Assembly (NCBI RefSeq): GCF_023101685.1
Contig: NZ_CP082164.1
Span: 1,054,001-1,118,000, forward strand
Direction of reading: 5' to 3'
Source: Bradyrhizobium sp. 186
Lineage (GTDB): Bacteria; Pseudomonadota; Alphaproteobacteria; Rhizobiales; Xanthobacteraceae
Length of the DNA stretch: 64,000 nucleotides
Made by a program: the position numbers and the translations under genes
The notes under the pieces: generated by a model
Database searches by the model: none
Seen by the model: the letters and a program-made list of their open reading frames with translations, nothing else
What the model was told of the DNA's origin: nothing
Part shown: piece after piece, positions 57,603 to 64,000 of the stretch
Layout of the letters: each line of letters starts with the position of its first letter
How positions within the stretch are numbered: position 1 is the stretch's first letter

Positions 57603-57812
57603 CTAGGCTGCGCGGTTTTTAGACGACATTACGAGCGTCGGCTTGTCGATTTCTTCGTGCAATCGCCTCTCGAATGCCGTCGGATCGAGCCACGCGAGTG
57701 CAGCGCCAATGTCTTGCATTGCCGTCCATGAGACGTCGACGACGGCGTTGAATTGCGCTTGGAGAGGCTGGTCATGATCACATCGCGCATTAGAGATCAC
57801 CTCGCGGACCAA
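57603..57812 (-). CDS. Hypothetical protein, 69 aa
   Basis: MVREVISNARCDHDQPLQAQ start; contains VVDVSWTAMQDIGAALAWLD. Not recognised. It overlaps the end of the Fic remnant and may be part of the same decayed locus. Confidence 0.25.
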   Translation of the reverse strand: MVREVISNARCDHDQPLQAQFNAVVDVSWTAMQDIGAALAWLDPTAFERRLHEEIDKPTLVMSSKNRAA

Positions 57813-58317
57813 CGAACTTCATCAAAGGACCAATGTCATCCTGGTCCGCAGCCTTAAGAGCCGCGATGTAAGCGGTACGCCGCTCATTCATCTTTTGAAG
57901 ATCATGTTCGCCTGCCCAATCGATTGGTTTTGCCTTGTATACGCGGTCTAGGACAGTATCCGCCATGATACGGGCGTGCCTGCCGTTACCATTAGGCCAA
58001 TGGCAGATCAAGGAGGTCATGCAGCTCGCCGAGGCTTTGAAATCTTTCAGCATTCTTGAGATAGAAGAAGATGGCTTGGCCCGCGAGCATTTCGGCTTGC
58101 ACGAGGATGGCGTCTGCTTCACGGCTGATAGTGCGCGCAGAATGGACGGTTTGATTTCTGCGAAGACGTATGGTCCTGCGATTAGGCGAGCATGAGCATG
58201 ATCCCGGAATATTCGAACGAGACGATCAACTAGGAGATCGTACCTATCGGTGTCCGGGCGCCAAACCGCCGATTCTATATATTTTGCGGGGACCACTATG
58301 AGCCGTGATCGAGCCAA
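57790..58317 (-). pseudogene. Fic-domain protein remnant (mobile mystery protein B-like)
   Basis: The C-terminal part has WPNGNGRHARIMADTVL, PIDWAGEHDLQKMNERRTAY and IAALKAADQDDIGPLMKFVG, the end of Fic proteins of this class. The Fic motif HxFxxGNGR is shortened to HWPNGNGR (one residue lost), and the part before it is scrambled by frameshifts (RPDTDRYDLLVDRLVRIFRD and IAGPYVFAEI are recognisable pieces). AMPylation activity is unlikely. Confidence 0.72.
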
Positions 58318-58503
58318 CGAATTTTGGCCCCCATCGGTGGGCCTCGCGCTGCCCTATTGCAGCGCTCTCCAAATCGTCGCCTCGCCGCAGTCGCACTCGC
58401 CGGCAAGCTCGGCCGTGGTCTCGCTGGCCTGTGTTTGGCTGGACCATACCCAGCATTTGGAGTAGCCTGTTTAAGCACAGCAACATGTTAGCGGAGGTTC
58501 TCC

Positions 58504-58674
58504 GTGGAACATCGCGGCGTAAGCTTCTCGATCGTAGAAATGAGCTACCCTGCCAGTTGGAAGTGGACTGTGGGAAGAGGCCGAACAGTGTCGGTCGGTG
58601 TCTGTGCGACCAGGCTGGATGCGATCCGCCAAGCTCAGACTTTCATTGACGCAATCACGGACTGGGCTGCCTAA
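58504..58674 (+). CDS. Small hypothetical protein, 56 aa
   Basis: GTG 58504 preceded by GGAGG at 58493-58497. The product VEHRGVSFSIVEMSYPASWK continues WTVGRGRTVSVGVCATRLDA and IRQAQTFIDAITDWAA. It has a beta-strand pattern and final helix like small rhizobial proteins of the EHRG-type; function unknown. A normal Shine-Dalgarno and protein-like composition support it. Confidence 0.6.
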   Translation: MEHRGVSFSIVEMSYPASWKWTVGRGRTVSVGVCATRLDAIRQAQTFIDAITDWAA

Positions 58675-58840
58675 GGTAAGTCGATATGACTCGCCGCCTC
58701 GCGTTGGTGACTGTTCGTAAATGGGTGATTATACGAACAGTCTCGCAGCTGAGGAGCTTGCGACAGATGGTAAAAGCTCGCCTTCGATTGGTAGCGCCGA
58801 GCACCGTAAACCGAACAGTTGAGTTTCTGTCGGCGCGGAG

Positions 58841-59117
58841 CTACTTCGCCCCCGCCACGATCATCACCACCACCGGCAACGTCACCGCCGCCAGCAGCGT
58901 CCCCAGCGCAACGGCGCCCGACACCGGGTTCACCAGCCGCTTGTACTGAACTGCAAAGATATACGCGTTCGCGCCGGTCGGCATTGCCCCGAACAGCACG
59001 ACCACGGCGGCCGCGGTCGGCGGCAGGTCCAAGAGCTTTGCCAGCAGCAAGGCGGTCGCCGGCATCGCCAGCAGTTTTAGCGCGCACATCACGACTATGC
59101 CGAGCTTCTCACTCAGC
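58841..59117 (-). pseudogene. AEC transporter 3' fragment, copy 2
   Basis: Reads EKLGIVVMCALKLLAMPATA, DLPPTAAAVVVLFGAMPTGA, NAYIFAVQYKRLVNPVSG and ends VVVMIVAGAK. The frame is intact, but only the last 90 or so residues remain. It differs from the longer copy at 63.1 kb at several residues, so it came from a different lineage. Confidence 0.9.
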
Positions 59118-59140
59118 GGAGCTAAGTTTGCTCGGTCGCG

Positions 59141-59551
59141 CTAATCTTTACCGATGTCAGGAATCACTTGGTCATACGGTCTATCGAAATCTATCATCAC
59201 GCGGTTCGGTATCTTGTTTATCTCCAAATTTCTGATCAGAAACGCTCGAGCTCCGAACTTGTTGTGGTATTCTTGACCTGCAGCATCCCAGCTAGTGTAC
59301 TCACAGTACTTTGCGGAAGGTAGATCGCAGCGATCCTCTCTCGGATTTTGAGAAAATCCAAGAGGATGCCAGTCGTGCGAGATGCTTCCGACGAACGCAT
59401 GCGCGGAGTAAGTTGAAGTTTTGCAGGCGAACTCGTAGGTCAATGCGCAGTAATGTGGATACTTGCTGGTGAAGCGATCCAACTTGTAAGACGGGATGCT
59501 GGTAATTGCGAGATCCTGCAATTCTTCACCGTTCAGCGCATTTGTGCCGTC
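59141..59551 (-). pseudogene. 3' part of an IS-interrupted membrane-protein gene
   Basis: Reads TNALNGEELQDLAITSIPSY, YCALTYEFACKTSTYSAHAF, CEYTSWDAAGQEYHNKFGAR and ends VMIDFDRPYDQVIPDIGKD. Removing the two IS elements joins it through LLDG to a frame from 61930-62000 that follows the N-terminal part at 62548. See the 61930-62548 entry. Not recognised. Confidence 0.7.
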
Positions 59552-59554
59552 TAA

Positions 59555-60486
59555 GAGTCTGTCCGGGATCATGCTGTTTTTTGGCAGAGCTTTCGCAGCA
59601 TGAGGCGGATTGAGGCGAGGCGCAAGAACGCCAATGCCTTTCGGTTGAGGCACTCCCAATCCTTGGCCAAACGGCGGCAGCGGTTGAGCCAGGCGATGGT
59701 GCGTTCGACGATCCATCGCTTGGGCAAGATCGCAAAACTCTTTGCTGTATCGGAGCGCTTGACGATCTCGACGTCGATTTGCCGGAGGATTTTGCGAACG
59801 GCGGACTGAAAGATCGGCCCCTGATAGCCGCCGTCAGCATAGAGCTTCAGCAGGAATGGATGCAGGCCAAACAGCGTGGCCATCACCAGCACCCCACCGT
59901 CACGATCCTGGATGTCCGCCGAATGCACGAGGGCGTGGAGCAGCAAGCCTTGAGTATCGACTAGGATGTGGCGCTTCTTGCCCTTGATCTTCTTGCCCGC
60001 ATCGTAGCCATGCGGGTCGATCCACGCCCCCCTTTTTCCGCGCTCTTGACGCTTTGACTGTCGATGATGGCGGCGCTCGGGCTGGGTTCTCGGTTAGCCA
60101 ATTCTCGACATTGTACATAGAGCGCGTGATGGATGCGATCGAGCGTGCCGTTCCAAGCCCACAAGTCAAAATAGTCGTGCACCGTGCTGCGTGGCGGCAG
60201 GTCCTTCGGGATCGCTCGCCATTGGCAACCGGTGCTCAGCACATACATCAGGCCATTGATCACCTCGCGCACATCGACCGTGCGCTTGTTGCCGCCTCGC
60301 TTGGCTGGCGCAATCAGCGGCTCCACCAACGCCCATTCCTCATCAGTCAAATCGCTTGGATAGCGTAGCCGGCTTCGGTCGTAACGACCGCGGTTCTCCT
60401 TCGTCCACATGGGCGCCCCTTCGAATCGGACCGCCACCCTTGAATCATAAATGATTCCGATGATTCAAGATGTTCCCGGACAGACA
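59555..60486 (-). mobile_element. IS5-family element (IS1031-like), 932 bp
   Basis: Ends GAGTCTGTCCGGGA and TCCCGGACAGACA form imperfect inverted repeats, flanked by CTAA on both sides (59551-59554 and 60487-60490). Two overlapping frames encode the transposase on the minus strand, as in elements that use frameshifting. Confidence 0.85.
59569..60437 (-). CDS. IS5-family transposase (two frames)
   Basis: OrfA (60437-59961): PSDLTDEEWALVEPLIAPAK, INGLMYVLSTGCQWRAIPKD, HDYFDLWAWNGTLDRIHHAL and SAAIIDSQSVKSAEKGG (first catalytic Asp). OrfB (59946-59569): HSADIQDRDGGVLVMATLFG, LKLYADGGYQGPIF (second Asp) and WIVERTIAWLNRCRRLAKDW (Glu). The frames join near 59985 in the KGG...HGYD region. Either programmed frameshifting or a mutation. 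Confidence 0.88.
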
Positions 60487-60490
60487 CTAA

Positions 60491-61925
60491 CATTACAGTT
60501 GCTTTGTTTGCGGGCTTCTGAATCCATGGGCAACCATGATTCGAATGTCGTGGACGCGGGCCGCGTCGGTTGAGGAGACGCTTGCGTTGTGGGCGGCGTC
60601 GCTTCGAGAGATCAAGCAACGGATACGTCCGTTGTTCACGCAAGAGCGTGTGGCGACGAATGCAGGCTTGTTCCTGGAAGGTCTGCTCGGAGATGAGCAG
60701 CGCAAGACCGGCTGGATGCGCGCGGAGGCGGCTGGCGATCCTGGCCCATGGCGTCAGCAGGCAATTCTGGGTCGTGGAGATTGGGACGCTGATGCCCTGC
60801 GCGATATCGTCCGCGACTATGTCATCGAGCATTTGGCGGATGACGATGCGGTGCTGGTGATCGACGAGACCGGCTTTCTCAAGCAGGGTAAGGCCTCATG
60901 CGGAGTGGCACGGCAATACACTGGTTCGGCAGGGAAGATTACGAACTGCCAGATCGGCGTCTTCGCTACCTACGTTTCGCGTCATGGTCATGCGTTCATC
61001 GATCGCGCGTTGTATCTTCCGAAGGAATGGACTGACGATCCAGATCGTCTGGAAGCCGCATATGTGCCTGCCGATGTCGGCTTTGCGACCAAACCAAAGC
61101 TTGCGACGAGAATGATCGCACGTGCGATAGCCGCGTCTGTACCATTCAAGTGGGTTGCCGGTGACACGGTCTACGGTGTTGGCGATATCGAACAGCAGCT
61201 ACGGCGGGCAGGCAAAGGCTATGTGCTCGGGGTCAGCAGCTCTCATGTCTTCCGATCCTGGGGCAAGCGACAGCCGGTCGCCGGCAAGGCCGAAGACATC
61301 GCCCGGACGCGGCGCCCGTCCGACTGGAAGCGCTTGTCGGCGGGAGCCGGAACCAAAGGACCGAGGCTGCATGACTGGTGTTATCTCGAACTGGCCGATC
61401 TCGAGGTCGAGCAGTTCAACAGCGCAAATGATGGTTTATGGACGCGCGGTCTGCTGATCCGTCGCCATATCGCCGATGGCGATCTCGCCTTCTTCACCAC
61501 CTGGTGCCCAGCGGGAACATCAATTGAAACGCTGGTCGCGGTCGAAGGCCATCGATGGGCGATCGAGGACAGCTTTGAAACCGCGAAAAACGAGTTCGGG
61601 CTCGATCACAACGAGAGCAGGTCCTGGCATGGCTGGCATCGCCACGTGTCCCTGGTGATGCTCGCCTTCGCCATGATGGCGGCGATCCGCCATCGCGCCA
61701 ATCCGCCACCGCCCAAAAAAACCAAACGCCGCCCCCCGGCAAAAGCCAAAGCACACCCACGCCGCCGCTGATCCGTTGGTCAATCCAGGAAATCCGCCGC
61801 ATCGCCATCAGGCTTGCTCGAAAGCGGATCCAACCCGCGCATGTCATCGCATGGTCATTCTGGCGCAGAGCTCACCAGGCTGCCGCTCAGCGCGCGCATC
61901 TCAAAGCAAAACGGCAACTGTAATG
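60491..61925 (+). mobile_element. IS701-family element, 1435 bp
   Basis: The ends begin CATTACAGTTGC and end GCAACTGTAATG, inverted repeats, flanked by CTAA (60487-60490 and 61926-61929), the 4-bp YTAR-type target duplication of IS701 elements. The left end abuts the IS5 element exactly. Confidence 0.88.
60536..61771 (+). CDS. IS701-family transposase
   Basis: 411 aa, intact. DDE-type blocks: VLVIDETGFLKQGKASCGVA (first Asp), VPFKWVAGDTVYG (second Asp) and EDSFETAKNEFGLDHNESRS (Glu), then a basic Pro-rich C-terminus (PPPPKKTKRRPPAKAK). Start either ATG 60536 or 60545. The only intact IS701 transposase in the window. Confidence 0.92.
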   Translation: MIRMSWTRAASVEETLALWAASLREIKQRIRPLFTQERVATNAGLFLEGLLGDEQRKTGWMRAEAAGDPGPWRQQAILGRGDWDADALRDIVRDYVIEHLADDDAVLVIDETGFLKQGKASCGVARQYTGSAGKITNCQIGVFATYVSRHGHAFIDRALYLPKEWTDDPDRLEAAYVPADVGFATKPKLATRMIARAIAASVPFKWVAGDTVYGVGDIEQQLRRAGKGYVLGVSSSHVFRSWGKRQPVAGKAEDIARTRRPSDWKRLSAGAGTKGPRLHDWCYLELADLEVEQFNSANDGLWTRGLLIRRHIADGDLAFFTTWCPAGTSIETLVAVEGHRWAIEDSFETAKNEFGLDHNESRSWHGWHRHVSLVMLAFAMMAAIRHRANPPPPKKTKRRPPAKAKAHPRRR

Positions 61926-61929
61926 CTAA

Positions 61930-62548
61930 GAGTTTCTTTGTGATCTGCGTCTGTATCTCCCTGCGATCTTCAATTTCTTTTACCACCTGGAGGAGGGCCC
62001 CGCGAGTTGGCGGGAAATAGTGCCGTGTTCAGAGGGAAGATGATGGCAGAAACTCGCTTGATGTTCTTCTTGCTTTGCCCGACCTCGGCCAAGGCATCCG
62101 CTACCTTGTAACCGATCAATTCGTCGTAGCTTGCAACGAAGGAGTATAGCTGATCAGAAGGCCCCAGCTTGGTAAGACGGTCGAGCGCCAACCCGGGCTC
62201 TTCACCTGGATCGTAGGAGATCAGGCGGATTACTTTTTTTACTTCGGTGTTTTCTTCAAGGTTCTTGAACGCCCGGTCGGTGGACATTTTGGGTATAGAT
62301 ACAGCATTTAATAGCGCCACACTCGGTCCTGCAGCGGAAAAGATCATGCCGCCTATCAACGAGAAAAACAGAACGATCTTCATTGATAGGGAAAATTGGT
62401 CCGGCTTAGATGTTGCCGCTTTGTAAGCAAGGCCGACCGCGACCACGAGAAGGGTCAGTCCAACGACTGAAAGAAACGTGCTAGAAGATGACTCCGTCAC
62501 AAGCTTGAAAATGGTGCTTAGACTATCAACGATCTCTTTGATATCCAT
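61930..62548 (-). pseudogene. 5' part of an IS-interrupted membrane-protein gene
   Basis: ATG 62548: MDIKEIVDSLSTIFKLVTES, hydrophobic FLSVVGLTLLVVAVGLAY and MKIVLFFSLIGGMIFSAAG, then a soluble helical region (DRLTKLGPSDQLYSFVASYD). The frame ends at 61970, but one base shift near 62000 gives ALLQVVKEIEDRREIQTQIT then KKLL, which runs straight into DGTNALNGEELQ at 59551 once both IS elements are removed. Original protein about 340 aa. Two membrane helices and a cytoplasmic domain; function unknown. Confidence 0.7.
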
Positions 62549-62795
62549 CTAGTGACTCCCGAAATAGCTGAGCCAACTTGATAAGGCGGTCACTAAAGAG
62601 GCGAGTGTCCCACCTCACAGTTGGAGTGAGATTTTGAAAAGGTAAGGTGTTTCTCTCAGGGAGCATGAACTTCCTGGATCGCTCGGCGAATTCCGGATCG
62701 GATTTGTCGGAATAAAACGGGCCATGCAGTGTACAAGCGAGTTTGTTTACGCAGGCGCCTGGAAGAGCGCGGAGGCAATGAGAGCGTGACGCCAT
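62526..62795 (-). CDS. Hypothetical protein, 89 aa
   Basis: MASRSHCLRALPGACVNKLA start, ends RLIKLAQLFRESLDGYQRD. Its end overlaps the start of the membrane-protein gene by 23 bp, so the two may form an operon. Not recognised; some Cys near the N-terminus. Confidence 0.4.
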   Translation of the reverse strand: MASRSHCLRALPGACVNKLACTLHGPFYSDKSDPEFAERSRKFMLPERNTLPFQNLTPTVRWDTRLFSDRLIKLAQLFRESLDGYQRDR

Positions 62796-63041
62796 GCGGT
62801 CTGCCGAGACTCTAGAAACTCGTCAGACTATCATCCTATGGTTGTTGCGGGAAGCTCAAAAATGCCGGCATGTGCGTGCGCATTCTAGTCGCTCCGCGAT
62901 TGGATCAAATTTCTTAAGGGGTCGATGCCAGCCGGCTGCAACTGTATCAGCTACGCTGTGATAGCCGTGCGGCGACTTGTTCATTCGCAGCAGCGAAAGG
63001 ATGATCTTGCATGGTGGGTGATCGCGTCGTGCCGCCGACGG
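62796..63041. other. Stretch before the right att-like site
   Basis: About 250 bp; nothing recognised. Confidence 0.4.
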
Positions 63042-63061
63042 TACCCACCTAACTGTACCAG
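63042..63061 (+). repeat. att-like repeat matching the tRNA fragment at 53.9 kb
   Basis: ACCCACCTAACTGTACCAG matches CCCACCCAACTGTACCAG at 53890-53907 except for one base. No tRNA arm structure is kept upstream. Probable island boundary 60 bp from the AEC gene. Confidence 0.55.
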
Positions 63062-63123
63062 CCTTGTCAATGATTTAGCTCTCCATCCAAGGTTCGTTGG
63101 CAAGTCAACAATCGCTCAGAGCG

Positions 63124-64000
63124 CTACCTAACCCCCACCACCATCACCACCACCGGCAACGTCACCGCCGCCAGCAACGTGCCCAGCGCAACCGCCCCTG
63201 ATACCGGGTTCACCAGCCGCCGGTACTGAACCGCAAAAATATACGCGTTCGCGCCGGTCGGCATCGCCGCGAACAGCACGACCACGGCGGCTGCGGTCGG
63301 CGGCAGGTCCAACAGCTTTGCCAGCAGCAAGGCGGCCGCCGGCATCGCCAGCAATTTTAGCGCGCACATGGCGACAATGCCCAGCTTCTCGCCCTTGACC
63401 TCGAAGCGGAACAGATTGATGCCGAGCGCGATCAGCGCCGCCGGCGATCCCGCCTGCGCCAGCAGCTCGATCGTCTTGTCGACGACGGGATTGAGGCCGA
63501 ATCCGGTGAAGCGCCAGACGACGCCGAAGCCGATCCCCAGCATCAGCGGGTTGCGCGCGAGATCCGCGAGCACGGGCCGGATCACCGACAGGGCCGAGCC
63601 GGTCTGCTTGCGGCTGACCCATTCCATCTGGAGGATGCCGCAGAGCCAGAGCAGCGGCGTGTTCACCGACAGGATCAGCGCCATCGGTCCCGCCGCCTCG
63701 TTGCCCAGTGCCGAGAGCGTCAGCGGAATGCCGAGCATCACGATGTTGCCGTAGACCGAGCCGATCGCGAACACGACGCCGTCCTCGCGGTCCTCGCGCC
63801 GCTCGCGCAGCAGGGCCGAGATCGCGAGCGCCGCGATCCAAATGATTGCCAGCCCGCCGTAATAGGCGCCCCACATCCGCCAGGGGCTGACATCGGGGAA
63901 TTCCGACACCACGATGGTGCGGAACAGCAAAGCGGGGATCGCGATGCTGAAGGCGAATTCGGAGATGCCCTTGTGCGCGGTCTCGGAGACGAAGCGAAAC
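63124..64000 (-). CDS. AEC (auxin efflux carrier) family transporter, N-terminus outside window
   Basis: Open to the right edge (FAFSIAIPALLFRTIVVSEFP precedes the first internal Met). Ten-helix AEC topology is recognisable: YYGGLAIIWIAALAISALLR, IGSVYGNIVMLGIPLTLSAL, LSVNTPLLWLCGILQ, and the C-terminal LPPTAAAVVVLFAAMPTGA-NAYIFAVQY and LGTLLAAVTLPVVVMVVG. Transports organic acids or similar solutes in bacteria. Longest of three copies of this gene end in the window; probably ordinary chromosomal sequence beyond the island border. Confidence 0.9.
   Translation of the reverse strand, partial: FRFVSETAHKGISEFAFSIAIPALLFRTIVVSEFPDVSPWRMWGAYYGGLAIIWIAALAISALLRERREDREDGVVFAIGSVYGNIVMLGIPLTLSALGNEAAGPMALILSVNTPLLWLCGILQMEWVSRKQTGSALSVIRPVLADLARNPLMLGIGFGVVWRFTGFGLNPVVDKTIELLAQAGSPAALIALGINLFRFEVKGEKLGIVAMCALKLLAMPAAALLLAKLLDLPPTAAAVVVLFAAMPTGANAYIFAVQYRRLVNPVSGAVALGTLLAAVTLPVVVMVVGVR

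Overview
The window looks like part of a Bradyrhizobium symbiosis island. The left end carries a nif/fix cluster (nifQ, nifV, nifW, a decayed fixA, fixB, fixC, fixX) with NifA/sigma-54 promoters. Further in there is a NopD-like type III effector gene, and most of the rest is IS debris, integrases, tRNA 3' fragments and defence or toxin-antitoxin remnants, as expected of accessory rhizobial DNA. No rRNA, intact tRNA or CRISPR array was seen.

Layout. 0-7 kb: nitrogen-fixation genes. NifV-NifW and the fixBCX group each sit behind a TGT-N10-ACA NifA site and a GG-N10-GC sigma-54 promoter. The fixBCX promoter is followed first by a frameshifted fixA relic. 7-16 kb: loosely packed genes (DUF155 membrane protein, a CbiM-type metal permease with its own NifA/sigma-54 promoter, a secreted nuclease-like protein, a decayed outer-membrane protein, an SMR exporter with a riboswitch-like hairpin, a lone radical SAM protein). 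16-21 kb: a broken integrase joined to a glycosyltransferase fragment, an initiator tRNA 3' fragment, and an anti-phage type dCTP deaminase. 21-34 kb: IS66, IS701, IS5, IS110 and rve-type transposase remains around an esterase-like gene, a STAND NTPase fragment and the effector. 34-39 kb: remains of an SMC-like ATPase conflict system (ATPase fused to a GNAT domain), an Mpo1-like gene with an amber codon, and a TlpA-like thioredoxin.

40-45 kb holds the most coherent unit outside nif/fix: four tightly packed genes on the minus strand (GMC oxidoreductase, class III aminotransferase, sulfotransferase, MFS exporter). Together they read as an oxidise-aminate-sulfate-export pathway for an unknown small molecule. 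A short dyad-symmetric motif upstream of it recurs upstream of the radical SAM gene near 15.4 kb.

45-64 kb: an outer-membrane beta-barrel gene and its broken end, recombinase and IS21 remnants, a frameshifted S10 peptidase, a complete P4-type integrase beside a tRNA-like 3' fragment, a two-gene cassette with a HEPN-like RX6H motif, HigBA-like and Xre/RES toxin-antitoxin loci, a Fic remnant, and a membrane-protein gene split by adjacent IS5 and IS701 elements. Three copies of the 3' end of an AEC-family transporter gene (57.4, 58.8 and 63.1 kb) suggest stepwise growth of an island border, with the longest copy running off the right edge.
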